A DNA stretch of 64,000 nucleotides from Rutidosis leptorrhynchoides. Taxonomy: Eukaryota > Streptophyta > Magnoliopsida > Asterales > Asteraceae. The position numbers were made by a program, and so were the translations under genes. The stretch spans positions 145,771,501-145,835,500 of the forward strand of contig NC_092338.1 in assembly GCF_046630445.1 (NCBI RefSeq), in the 5' to 3' direction. The notes beneath the pieces were generated by a model, which worked only from the letters and a program-made list of their open reading frames with translations, did no database searches and was not told the origin of the DNA. Positions 24,800 to 37,172 of the stretch are shown here, piece by piece; positions within the stretch are counted from its first letter, which is position 1, and each line of letters starts with the position of its first letter.

Positions 24800-26049
24800 A
24801 TGTTAAAGATGACTAACGGACAACAGAATGTTCATGCTCCCCCAACCCCTGGTATCTTCATAGCTCCGATAGAGGGTGAAATTTCAGATGAAGATCAAGG
24901 AGAATACATCCAGAGGTTGGAAAGTGAGCTACAGGAAGCTCGAGAAAAAATTATAGAACTAGAAAATACTCTTCCTGCACGTACCTTAGGCGCAAATGTG
25001 GAACCGCCACCTCCTGGTTTTCCATTCCCCCAACGTGGGTCTGCACCCACTGGGACTTCATCTCAACAACAACCACAACAGTACCAGTTTCCATTACCTC
25101 ATCAATTCCAAACACCACAGCCTAACCAGATACCTCTTAAAACTGGATACCAATATCCTAACCAGTTTATGTACACTTACCCATTACAAATGATAGCGCA
25201 ACCACTTGTTGTCACCCGAAAGAAATGTACCTTCAAACAGTTCATTGATTGTATACCCCCAGAGTACTCTGGAAGTACAAACCCGATAGACACCTTAGAT
25301 TGGATGTGTGAAGTAGATCCAGCATTGGATGCTTGTCAATACGAACCTGAATTGCGTGTTATTTATGCAAGCCGACTTCTGAAAAAGAAAGCAATGGGCT
25401 GGTGGGATTCTTTGACAGCCCAGGTGTCAAAAGAATAGTTGAGTCAAGTCACGTGGGAACAATTTTCAGCAAAGGTATGCGAGCAATATTGTACTCCTAA
25501 CGAAATCTCCAAGATGAAGGGCGAGTTTATGAATTTAAGAATGACTAAGCAAATGTCAATTGATGAAGTGATTGAAAAGTACACCGATAAACTCCGCTCT
25601 GTACAACAATGGCTTCCCAATGAACAATCCAGGATTGATTAGTTTGTTGAAATGATTTTGCCTGAATACCGATCGATGGTGAGATTAGCAACAACTTTGC
25701 CTCAAGCGTTTGCTATGGCAAGAATGGTAGAAGGAGACGTCAAAGCCACCAAGAGTAAACAGAGAGAGCAGATGTCACAACCAAAACAAGCGACAAGCCA
25801 GACGAGTCAAATGAGCAATAAGTCTAGGAAATCTCATGGAAACTAACAACGAAGTAGGTTTTCTCAAAGTGACAGTAGTAGGAATCAAAGAGCGTGGTGT
25901 AATGCATGCAAATCCTCACATGTGGGTCCCTGTTCGAATTTGACTAAGAGGTGTATAAGGTGTGGAACAGTGGGTCATGATATTCCGTCTTGTTCATTCC
26001 GATACAATGTTTGTTAAAATTGCCAGAAATCGTGTCACCGATCAGCTGA
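24800..26049 (+). pseudogene. Element D gag (capsid and nucleocapsid), with in-frame stops
   Basis: Structural Gag protein of a Ty3/gypsy element, which would package the RNA in virus-like particles. The chosen start is the ATG at 24800 (24809 is also possible). A coiled-coil-like stretch (RLESELQEAREKIIELENTL) is followed by a Pro/Gln-rich linker and a retrotransposon Gag domain (YSGSTNPIDTLDWM, GWWDSL). The same frame is broken by TAG (25436), TAG (25640) and TAA (25844). Cys/His-rich nucleocapsid remnants follow at about 25900-26060 with a further TAA, and the protease is in a different frame. Not functional. Confidence 0.8.
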
Positions 26050-26901
26050 TTGTCCTTATGCAAGGCGAGTGAGCTCTGGGTAGGGGCCAGAGCAAGAAAA
26101 ATGTCAGTCGGAGGATCCTCTGCTTCTTCAACGGGACATAAGCGAAAGAATCCTCCACCACCTGAAGCAAGAGGCTTTCAAATGTCGGTTGATACAGCTA
26201 CTGAAACCGACGATGCGATCACCGGTATGTTTCTAATAAATTCTTTGCCGGCTCATGTGTTATTTGGTTGTGGAGCGAATCGCTCTTTTATGTCTGTTAC
26301 ATTATGTGATAAGTTGAAATTGCCTATCAACGTATTATCTGAACCTTTAAGAATAGAAGTGGGTGATGGTAGAATGGTTCCAGTCATAATCTCTGTGTCT
26401 GGAGTAACCTCTGAAATAGATGGGAAGGAATTCCCTATGACTTGTCTTGTTATGCCTATACCGAACTTTGATGTCGTATTAGGTATGGATTGGTTAAGCC
26501 GCCATAAGGCAAGTATAAAATCTGATAAGAAAATAATTTATTTTCCTTTGGCCGATGGGTCACTCGCTGTGGCCCGAGGTGAACGGGGTGGGTTTAATTG
26601 TCTGTTAATTTCAATGATGAAAGATAAGAAATCATTAGCTAAGGGATGGGATTCATTTCTCTCATACGTAATCAATGATAAGAAAGAAAAGAAGACGATA
26701 TCTGAAATCCCAGTAGTGTCCGACTTCCCAGAAGTCTTCCCTGATGAATTATCGGGCTTACCGCCAGTAAGAGAAGTAGAATATAAAATCGAGTTGTTGT
26801 CGGAATCCACACCAGTTGCTAAAGCTCCTTATCGGTTAGCTCCGTCCGAGATTCGTGATATGATGTCGAAAATTCAGGAGTTGCTAGATCGTGGGTTTAT
26901 T
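26050..26901 (+). pseudogene. Element D protease and start of reverse transcriptase
   Basis: An open frame encoding an aspartic protease-like domain and the linker into reverse transcriptase. The active-site region reads LFGCGANRSF where the family has an Asp before S-G-A/T, so the catalytic Asp is replaced by Gly and proteolysis would be lost. Downstream motifs ([32 protein letters not shown]) are typical of gypsy polyproteins. The frame is one step from that of gag. It stops because solo LTR G was inserted in the codons after DRGFI. The polyprotein continues at 31058. Confidence 0.85.
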
Positions 26902-28063
26902 TGAAGTGCCCCGTTCATATACATTATAAACGATTCACAATAGTTGATTACATCGCGAGGTACTTGACCTCTATATGATACATTTTACAAACATTGCATT
27001 CGTTTTTAAAAGACAAACTTTCATTACATCGAAAGTTGACAGCATGCATACCATTTCCTAATATATCCAACTATAAATGACTTGATAATAATCTTGATAA
27101 ACTCAACGACTCGAATGAAACGTCTTTTGATATATGTCATGAATGACTCCAAGTAATATCTCTAAATGAGCAAATGTACAGCGGAAGATTTCTTTAATAC
27201 CTGAGAATAAACATGTTTTCAAGTGTCAACCAAAAGGTTGGTGAGTTCATAAGTTTATCGTAAACAATAAAATTTATCATTTTGATAGACCACAAGATTC
27301 AATACAGTACACCTATCTCGTATACGAAACCATTTTCATAAATCTTAGTAACCGTACACATATCTCGTGTACAAAAATATCATACACATAACCTGTGTAT
27401 AAAATCATTCTCTCGATACATAACATTCACTTATCATTCATTGCTTGGCTTGGTAACCGACCTTAACATATAATGCGCATAAATAATATCCCTAAAAAAG
27501 AACATCATGTCTGTATAATCAATATATAAACCTCGAAGTACTAAACACCACGCCCACTAGCCCTTCCGTCTAGTGAACATTCTGGGTGGGGGTGTTAAAC
27601 CCGGTAGCTACCTTTAGGATTCGCGTGAATTAGGGCCATACCCGATTCTAATTCTTAGGTTACCAAGCAATAATAATCAGGGGAAATATTCACAACAATT
27701 AGTGGCAATTATAACGTTCAACTAATTCAATAATAATCCACAGAACTTCTGTCTGCATAATAATTCATTCGAGGAATGTTTTGCTTGTGTCTATCTCGTC
27801 AAACATTTATAAAAGCATTTCATGTATTCTCAGTTCGAAATATATTTCAAAATCATTTAATAAAGCAGTTGTAAAAACAACGCATGTATTCTCAGTCCCA
27901 AAAATGTAAAGAGTAAAAGGGAGCAAATAAAACTCACAATACTGTATTTTGTAGTAAAAATACATATGACGATCTTGAACAATGCAGGGTTGGCCACGGA
28001 TTCACGAACCTATATCAGTTATATATATTAAAACGTATAATAAATATGTAATAATAATCAAAC

Positions 28064-28251
<188 letters not shown>

Positions 28252-28484
28252 TACTTATTATAATGTATTTGTTATTTTCAAAAGTTATATATATTTATAT
28301 ATGTTACTTTTATGTTAAAATAGTAAATTAGATAGTTTTATGATATATGTAATAAAATAATTATATTTTTATATAAATATCTTTTATTTGATAAAATAAT
28401 AATTATGATAATACTAAGATAATGATAATAATACTAATAATGGTATTGATAATAATAATTTTGATAATAACATTAGTCTTTTTA

Positions 28485-28490
28485 TTTGTA

Positions 28491-28582
<92 letters not shown>
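28485..28582. repeat. TAA trinucleotide microsatellite
   Basis: About thirty uninterrupted AAT/TAA units in G, followed by interrupted GATAAT units to about 28755. The poly-Ile frames over it on both strands are artefacts. Confidence 0.95.
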
Positions 28583-28601
28583 CATAATAATAATATTAAT
28601 G

Positions 28602-28637
<36 letters not shown>

Positions 28638-28794
28638 CTACTAATAATAATAACTATAAAAATAATGATTTTACTAATAATAATAATGCTAACATTTATT
28701 TTAATAACTATAATGATAATAATGATAAGAATAATAATAATAATGATAAGGAAATAAATTAAATAACTACCTCAAAGAATAGACAAAAATATCG

Positions 28795-28870
28795 CCACCG
28801 CCGGGGCTCGAACCCGAAACCTCTCGCTCACCCGAACAACACCTTAACCGTTCCTCTACCCTTGTTTTTC
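28795..28870 (-). other. tRNA-like (SINE-like) Pol III promoter module 1
   Basis: On the minus strand it has an A-box-like GGTTAAGG region and a B-box-type GGGTTCGAGCCC, with spacing similar to a tRNA gene. No complete cloverleaf was found, so it resembles a tRNA-derived SINE head rather than a tRNA gene. It lies in the sense direction of G. Confidence 0.4.
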
Positions 28871-28944
28871 TATTTAATATACGTTTTAATAATATGAAAT
28901 ACTTATTCTTCTGTTTCTTAATTTCTTCATCTTCTTTTTTTTTT

Positions 28945-29035
28945 AGAAAAAAATATGCCGCATACGGGAATTGAACATGCGACCTCTTGCTTGAACACCC
29001 AACCCTTTAACCATCAATCTGATTCTGTTTTTCTG
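28945..29035 (-). other. tRNA-like (SINE-like) Pol III promoter module 2
   Basis: On the minus strand TGGTTAAAGGG (A box) is followed about 30 bases later by a B-box-like ATGTTCAATTCCC, then GCGGCATA and a run of T, which would end Pol III transcription. Same orientation as module 1, about 150 bp away. Confidence 0.4.
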
Positions 29036-30202
29036 ATTTATATCATAAGTATATATATATTTAACCCATAATCATATCATAACCATAATCATCTCTATTA
29101 CCCCCTATATTATAATCGTTATAATCATCTCAATCACAACACTAGCATCATCAATCGATCAGGTTATCATCTTCCTAACAATCGCTCATCATCATTAACA
29201 TCAACATCATTGCTTAACATTTACCATCATCGCCATACTCATGATTCAAGCATTATCACTTCCATCTTGTATCATACGCGAATTGACTTTTATTCTTCTC
29301 ATCATTAATGATTACATTGTATTAAGAATAGACAGACATACAGCAGCAGCCGTAATCGGCCAATAACAATAGAAGTTGATCGATTACAATAGTTGTAATT
29401 TGATGTTGGGCCAAAATTGATACTTGGGCTTGCATAATCTCTGTTAGGCCATGGTAACCATAATAAGCAAGCACCATCTTATATTTTAAACAAATGGCTG
29501 TTGGGCCTTAACTTGGATTGTGACAGGGATTAGAAATAAAGCAGCAACAAAGAAGTTTATGACTGGTTCCCGAACAGAAAACAAGATAGTACGTGTAGTT
29601 TTCTTTGGCTGTAATAGTTCCATTTTCTAAAGCCCGTTTATCGTTCATGAGTTCAAAGGCTCGTTCCCTATACTCTTGTGATTTCTCAGAGAGAAGAAAA
29701 AAATACGCAGGTGGTGGTTTACAAAAACAAAAAAGAAAGAAAAAAAATCATGAGACGATTAGGGTGGTTGTTTGAGGTGGTGTTCGATGGAATTGGTGTT
29801 CATGGTGGTTTCAATGTGTTGTGGGTGATCGATAGGTGTGTGGTGATGGTTTGTAGGAGGTGACAATATAGGTGGAAGTGGTGGCGTAAAGATGATACAT
29901 GCTTACTACTAAGTGATGGTTGTGCGGTTGAAGTAGTGGTGATAGAAGGTGGCCGGTGGCATTTATAGGTTTTAGGGTGGCGAGGTGATGTGAGTTGAGG
30001 TGGTAGTCGGGAAGGTGGTGATTGATGTATTTTCACTATGATGGGTTAACCGGTGGTGATGGTTGTAGATTGAAGGTGAAGATGATGGCGGTTTGTAGCG
30101 GTAGAAGGTGGTGAATTGGTTGGGCTATGGTGTTTGTCGAATATTTGTACAAGAACAAAAAGAAGGATTGATTAAATGCAGATGGTTTCAATCTCTCTAT
30201 GT

Positions 30203-30204
30203 AT

Positions 30205-30283
<79 letters not shown>
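30203..30283. repeat. TA dinucleotide microsatellite
   Basis: Uninterrupted TA run in the U3 side of G. The flank at 29700-30140 is rich in GGTGG words on the plus strand and shows no convincing gene. Confidence 0.95.
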
Positions 30284-30284
<1 letters not shown>

Positions 30285-31057
30285 TAATATTAGTAATATA
30301 ATAATATATTAAAATATTAAATTAATCAATGGTGAAAGAAACGTGCATGAGTGATTGAAACTTTAAAACAGTAAGAAGCCTCCTCTTTGAACTCTTGTGC
30401 CGACAGTTTATTAGGGTATTATATCGTGTCCATTGCTAAATAGTTAAGATATAAAAGTGTTCCTAAAAATCCCAAAATTTTAAATTAAGTCCATTAATTT
30501 ATTCTGGTCACTATGGTTTAAAATTTGGCCATTAACTATTAAATAAAAATTACATTAATTGTTCACTCCCAATCCCAAGTAAAATATAAAAAGTTTTAAA
30601 ATTCAATAAATAGCTCCTAAATATATTTTTAATGAGCCTATAATTTATAGAACTCATTTTCGGATCACCGTTTATTTTAAAATCACATAAGTTCGTTTAT
30701 AACTTGCTTAATATCCATCGAATGACATTTAAGTGCTACTGATGATTAAAAATGAATTCGAAATTTTATATACTTATTCAATATACTTTATTTATATATA
30801 TAGACATGTTTTTAAATAATAATTATTTTATTTTACATAATTAGTTTCTAACAATTATATAATAAATTATATTTCAAAATATATACATATCTATTTACAA
30901 TTAGTGGTTCGTAAATCGTCGGAAATGGTCAAAGGTATAAATGAATCCATGTACTTAATTCAAAATTCTGATAATCAACTTTGCAGACTTTGCTTATCAT
31001 GTCGAAACCATATAAAGATTAAGTTTAAATTTTGTCGAAAATTTTCAGGTCGTCACA

Positions 31058-32094
31058 TTATTCGGCCAAGTTCTTCGCCATGGGGTACTCTAGTGTTGTT
31101 TGTAAAGAAGAAAGACGAAACTCTCCGTATGTGTATTGATTATAGAGAACTAAATAAAAGAATGGTGAAGAACAAGTACCTGTTGCCGAGAATTGATGAT
31201 CTATTTGATCAGCTATAAGGGGCATCGTACTTTTCTAAAATTGATCTACGATCAGGTTATCACCAGGTTCGTGTAGTCGAGGAAGATGTTCCAAAGACAG
31301 CTTTTAGTACAAGAGACGGTCACTATGAGTTTTTAGTTATACCGTTTTGGTTGACAAATTCGCCAACAATATTCATGGATTTAATGAATCGGGTGTGCCA
31401 ACAGTTTCTCGACAAATTTGTGATAGTATTTATCGATGATATTTTGATTTATTTGAAAATAGAAACAGAACATGCTACGCATTTGAGGCAAGTGTTAGAA
31501 TTGTTGAAACACGAAAAGTTGTACGCCAAGTTTTCTAAATGTGAGTTCTGGTTAAGAGAAGTGCAATTTTTAGGTCACGTTATCTGCCAAGAGGGTATCA
31601 AAGTCGATTCGTCTAAAATAAAAGTGGTAATGAACTGGAATTCACCGTAGACTCCGACAGAGATTAAGAATTTTCTAGTTTTAGCCGGTTATTATCGAAG
31701 GTTTATTAAAGATTTCTCAAAGATCGCGGGTCCATTGACCAAGTTGACCAGGAAAAATGTAACTTTTCGACGGAGCGATGAACAAGAAAATCCCTTACAG
31801 ACATTGAAACGGTTGTTGTGTCAAGCTTCGATTTTAGAGTTACCTGAGGGTACAGAAGATTTCGTGTGTATTGTGATGCGTCATTAGCTGGATTGGGTTG
31901 TGTGTTAATGCAGAGAGAGAAAGTTATTGCTATGCCTCAAGACAGTTGAAAACTCATGAGAAGAATTATCCTACACATGATCTAGAGTTGGCTGCGGTTG
32001 TATTTGCATTTAAATTATGGAGATATTATCTTTACGGCACTTACTGTGTGATTTGTACCGATCACAAAAGCCTGCAGCATATTGATCAAACCAA
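31058..32094 (+). pseudogene. Element D reverse transcriptase and RNase H, broken
   Basis: Continues the D polyprotein after G. Reverse transcriptase motifs are visible: [33 protein letters not shown], and the catalytic FIDDIL near 31430. RNase H motifs [19 protein letters not shown] and TDHKSLQHI follow. Breaks are a TAA after DLFDQL (about 31216), a TAG after WNSP (31648-31650) and a one-base loss near 31866. The canonical PFGLTNAP reads PFWLTNSP. The frame ends near 32090, with different sequence beyond, so the integrase is gone. Confidence 0.85.
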
Positions 32095-32432
32095 AATCGT
32101 CTAGGGTGGGATAGATTTCGGGTTTGAGTGCTTAATTTTGGAAAAAGAGTAGGTTGATTGTTTTAACTCCAATAATCGTGCAAACCCCGATTTGGAATCT
32201 GTATTCCAAGGGCGTAAAACAATCAATTGAATAAACCTTATTCGATCGAAATCGAATAAGTTAATATCTAGGCATGAATTAGCTCCGATGGTGGTCGGAG
32301 TACCGATCAGAATTAAGCTAACAACTAGAGTAATGCTACCGTAATTAATTTGGGCAGAGTAACATTAATACATCCAGTATTGTCCAAATGAAAGACCTTG
32401 TTTACGTATTTATAAATGTTTAGGAGAGAATG

Positions 32433-32562
32433 GTGACGTGGCACATGTCCCTTTAATTGTTGTAACGAACTTTATGAATCCCGAGGGGTGACGTGGCACC
32501 TGTCCCTTTCGTGGGGAATAACAGATCTTAACGAACTTCCCTAGATTCGCGGGCTGACGTGG
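32433..32562 (+). repeat. Repeats with ACGTGG core (G-box/ABRE-like)
   Basis: GTGACGTGGCAC at 32433-32444, again at 32489-32500, and a shorter GACGTGG near 32556. Each is followed by an AACGAACTT block at similar spacing. The core is a known plant bZIP-binding type, but binding here is inferred. Confidence 0.6.
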
Positions 32563-33159
32563 AATGTAACTTGCTTGCATGCTTATTCCGTCATCAGGTG
32601 ATCGTTCCGGGACGGAGTGTCTGCTCCGAGACAGTGCACTTTCTCCGGGACAGCGTGCTTGTCTCGGGAGAATATCTTCGTGCCGGGATGGAATGCCTTA
32701 ACGGTACTGACAGCAGGTTGGTTCCGGTTAAGGCATCACGGTGCTCTCAATCTAGGTGGGAAGGTTTCGCTTTCTACTTTGTTCCAAGTGTTTCTTCACG
32801 GTTATAGTTATAATGACTGGCTGTACAACGCCGGTTATGTGCATGTCATCTGGGTTCTCAGTCTTGCCATTCGTCTAACACGGTAAAGTTTCCGGGATGA
32901 CGTTAGACGGATGTTGGGAAAAGAAGTCCGTATGCCGGGATGCTTGCCTATTTTGAGATGGATCATTATGTGTATCATTAAGTCCCCCCTATTTGGTGAG
33001 GTTAGCTGGGACCGTTGCGTTGCCAAACTTAAATTATCTTGACCCACTCACGTGATTCAACGTGTAATAAATGCGTGTTGCATGTTGTCTTAATCATAGT
33101 ACATCTCGTGTTCCAACGCACCTTTTTGAGTTTTATGGGGCCCACGTAGGACTTTTGTC

Positions 33160-33167
33160 TATATAAA
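33160..33167 (+). promoter_or_regulatory. Predicted TATA box of gene J
   Basis: TATATAAA followed by GGAGCG and a CT-rich leader, about 120 bp before the ATG at 33287. Confidence 0.6.
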
Positions 33168-33286
33168 GGAGCGTTTTTCTTTATTCGATTCTTTCTACCT
33201 TCGATAGCATTCGCTTTACAAAATACAGAGAAACGATTTTCTTGTTTTCCTTGATTTGTATCTTGTTTCTTTCATCTTTTTGCAGT

Positions 33287-33714
33287 ATGGCCCCCAGACT
33301 TGATGTTCTTCATGACGTGTTACGTGCGCCTAGCAGCGTTGATAAATCATACCTCGATAGGGTTTGTTATATATGTCCTCAGCTGCGAGGTTTGGGGTTA
33401 GTTATTCCAAGGTCACAGCAGCACGCTTATGGGCCCCCTAATCATTGTGCTATCTATTTGAGATCCTTCGAGGTTTCAAATCTGAGATACCCATTCACCC
33501 GCTTTTTCATGAAGGTGTTAAATTTCTACCGCCTTAGCATTGTTCGCTTACATCCGAATGGGGTTCGTGCGATCGTATTGTTTGAAATGTATTTCAATGG
33601 TTTAGGCATGGGCCTAAGTTTGAATATTTTCAGGAGCATTTTTTGGCTATCGTCCTATCGCAAAGGGTGGTACACGTTTACTGATGAAATCGATTTCCTT
33701 GGGGAGGCACCAGT
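33287..33714 (+). pseudogene. Gene J, 5' part: gypsy-type putative transposase domain protein, interrupted
   Basis: Start chosen at ATGGCCCCC (33287), after the possible splice acceptor; an upstream in-frame ATG at 33242 would add 15 hydrophobic residues. The protein resembles the plant putative gypsy-type transposon domain (Pfam Transposase_28 type): a HPF.RFF-like pattern seen as YPFTRFFMKVLNFYRLSIVRLHPNG, then the region ending FLGEAPV. Its biochemical role is not known. The frame is cut by retrotransposon F after the target CCAGT and continues at 46811. Residues from the LTR extend the frame artificially to 33823. Confidence 0.65.
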
Positions 33715-36700
33715 TGTAGTGACCAGAACTTTTCCATGTTTATATATATTAATTGAGATTGATATTTACATGATTAAATGTTTCCAACATATTAAGCAAT
33801 CAAACTTGTTAAGACTTGATTAATTGAAATAGGTTTCATATAGACAATTGACTACCCAAGTTGACCGGTGATTCACGAACGTTAAAAATTGTAAAAACTA
33901 TATGATGACATATATATGGTTATATATATAGTTTACATGATATTATGATAAGTAAACATATCATTAAGTATATTAACAATGAACTACATATGTAAAAACA
34001 AGACTACTAACTTAATGATTTTGAAACGAGACATATATGTAACGATTATCATTGTAACGACATTTAATGTATATATATCATATTAAGATATATTCATACA
34101 TCATAATATCATGATAATATAATAATTTAAAATCTCTTTTGATATTATAAACATTGGGTTAACAAAATTTAACAAGATCGTTAACCTAAAGGTTTCAAAA
34201 CAACATTTACATGTAACGACTAACGATGACGTAACGACTCAGTTAAAATGTATATACATGTAGTGTTTTAATATGTATTCATACACTTTTGAAAGACTTC
34301 AAGACACTTATCAAAATACTTCTACTTAACAAAAATGCTTACAATTACATCCTCGTTCAGTTTCATCAACAATTCTACTCGTATGCACCCGTATTCGTAC
34401 TCGTACAATACACAGCTTTTAGATGTATGTACTATTAGTATATACACTCCAATGATCAGCTCTTAGCAGCCCATGTGAGTCACCTAACACATGTGGGAAC
34501 CATCATTTGGCAACTAGCATGAAATATCTCATAAAATTACAAAAATATGAGTAATCATTCATGACTTATTTACATGAAAACAAAATTACATATCCTTTAT
34601 ATCTAATCCATACACCAACGACCAAAAACACATACAAACACTTTAATTCTTCAATTTTCTTCATCTAATTGATCTCTCTCAAGTTCTATCTTCAAGTTCT
34701 AAGTGTTCTTCATAAATTCCAAAAGTTCTAGTTTCATAAAATCAAGAATACTTTCAAGTTTGCTAGCTCACTTCCAATCTTGTAAGGTGATCATCCAACC
34801 TCAAGAAATCTTTGTTTCTTACAGTAGGTTATCATTCTAATACAAGGTAATAATCATATTCAAACTTTGGTTCAATTTCTATAACTATAACAATCTTATT
34901 TCAAGTGATGATCTTACTTGAACTTGTTTTCGTGTCATGATTCTGCTTCAAGAACTTCGAGCCATCCAAGGATCCATTGAAGCTAGATCCATTTTTCTCT
35001 TTTCCAGTAGGTTTATCTAAGGAAATTAAGGTAGTAATGATGTTCATAACATCATTCGATTCATACATATAAAGCTATCTTATTCGAAGATTTAAACTTG
35101 TAATCACTAGAACATAGTTTAGTTAATTCTAAACTTGTTCGCAAACAAAAGTTAATCCTTCTAACTTGACTTTTAAAATCAACTAAACACATGTTCTATA
35201 TCTATATGATATGCTAACTTAATGATTTAAAACCTGGAAACACGAAAAACACCGTAAAACCGGATTTACGCCGTCGTAGTAACACCGCGGGCTGTTTTGG
35301 GTTAGTTAATTAAAAACTATGATAAACTTTGATTTAAAAGTTGTTATTCTGAGAAAATGATTTTTATTATGAACATGAAACTATATCCAAAAATTATGGT
35401 TAAACTCAAAGTGGAAGTATGTTTTCTAAAATGGTCATCTAGACGTCGTTCTTTCGACTGAAATGACTACCTTTACAAAAACGACTTGTAACTTATTTTT
35501 CCGACTATAAACCTATACTTTTCTGTTTAGATTCATAAAATATAGTTCAATATGAAACCATAGCAATTTGATTCACTCAAAACGGATTTAAAATGAAGAA
35601 GTTATGGGTAAAACAAGATTGGATAATTTTTCTCATTTTAGCTACGTGAAAATTGGTAACAAATCTATTCCAACCATAACTTAATCAACTTGTATTGTAT
35701 ATTATGTAATCTTGAGATACCATAGACACGTATAAAATGTTTCGACCTATCATGTCGACACATCTATATATATTTCGGAACAACCATAGACACTCTATAT
35801 GTGAATGTTGGAGTTAGCTATACAGGGTTGAGGTTGATTCCAAAATATATATAGTTTGAGTTGTGATCAATACTGAGATACGTATACACTGGGTCGTGGA
35901 TTGATTCAAGATAATATTTATTGATTTATTTCTGTACATCTAACTGTGGACAACTAGTTATAGGTTACTAACGAGGACAGCTGACTTAATAAACTTAAAA
36001 CATCAAAATATATTAAAAGTGTTGTAAATATATTTTGAACATACTTTAATATATATGTATATATTGTTATAGGTTCGTGAATCAACAGTGGCCAAGTCTT
36101 ACTTCCCGACGAAGTAAAAATCTGTGAAAGTGAGTTATAGTCCCACTTTTAAAATCTAATATTTTTGGGATGAGAATACATGCAGGTTTTATAAATGATT
36201 TACAAAATAGACACAAGTACGTGAAACTACATTCTATGGTTGAATTATCGAAATCGAATATGCCCCTTTTTATTAAGTCTGGTAATCTAAGAATTAGGGA
36301 ACAGACACCCTAATTGACGCGAATCCTAAAGATAGATCTATTGGGCCTAACAAACCCCATCCAAAGTACCGGATGCTTTAGTACTTCGAAATTTATATCA
36401 TATCCGAAGGGTGTCCCGGAATGATGGGGATATTCTTATATATGCATCTTGTTATTGTCGGTTACCAGGTGTTCACCATATGAATGATTTTTATCTCTAT
36501 GTATGGGATGTGTATTGAAATATGAAATCTTGTGGTCTATTGTTACGATTTGATATATATAGGTTAAACCTATAACTCACTAACATTTTTGTTGATGTTT
36601 AAAGCATGTTTATTCTCAGGTGAATATTAAGAGCTTCCGCTGTTGCATACTAAAATAAGGACAAGATTTGGAGTCCATGTTTGTATGATATTGTGTAAAA

Positions 36701-36963
36701 ACTGCATTCAAGAAACTGATTTCGATGTAACATATTTGTATTGTAAACCATTATGTAATGGTCGTGTGTAAACAGGATATTTTAGATTATCATTATTTGA
36801 TAATCTACGTAAAGCTTTTTAAACCTTTATTTATGAAATAAAGGTTATGGTTTGTTTTAAAAAGGAATGCAGTCTTTGAAAAACGTCTCATATAGAGGTC
36901 AAAACCTCGCAACGAAATCAATTAATATGGAACGTTTTTAATCAATAAGAACGGGACATTTCA
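33715..36963 (+). repeat. Element F: 5' LTR
   Basis: Starts TGTAGTGACC and ends GGGACATTTCA before the primer site. The last 800 bp (from about 36160) match the LTR ends of A, B, C, E and G. The hairpin (TAACATTTTTGTTG, 36581-36594) precedes a TTCTCAGGTG motif. A CT/TTCA-rich zone at 34640-34760 could be a transcript leader. No coding sequence is present in the LTR. Confidence 0.95.
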
Positions 36964-36965
36964 GT

Positions 36966-36977
36966 TGGTATCCGAGC
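36966..36977 (+). other. Element F: primer-binding site with one change
   Basis: TGGTATCCGAGC at the expected place after the LTR end. Elements A-D and K have TGGTATCAGAGC, so one base differs from the perfect initiator Met tRNA complement. Confidence 0.85.
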
Positions 36978-37172
36978 GTTGGTCTTAGAGAACCAGAAAA
37001 TTTGCATTAGTGTGTCTTATCGAGTTTGTTAGGATGCATTAGTGAGTCTGGACTTCGACCGTGTTTTCTTTAAAAATGATTGCTTAACATTTTTGTTGGA
37101 AACTATATATTTTTAACATATGAATATTATGTGATATATTAATCTCTTAACGTGTTTGATATTATGTGATAG

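Larger units (their letters stand above)
32095..33286 (+). promoter_or_regulatory. Upstream region of gene J
   Basis: Distinct from D and from the LTR families. It lacks a long frame. It contains ACGTGG-core repeats (32433-32562), CCGGGAC-rich sequence (32605-32690) and a TATA box (33160-33167) about 120 bases before the J start. The TTTTTGCAG just before the start could be a splice acceptor, so a 5' UTR intron is possible. The left boundary with D is approximate. Confidence 0.45.

Noticed and set aside
28403..28757. Long poly-Ile reading frames on both strands
   Set aside because: They are translations of TAA/AAT microsatellites.
28795..29035. True tRNA genes
   Set aside because: A and B boxes are visible but no full acceptor, D and anticodon stems could be drawn.
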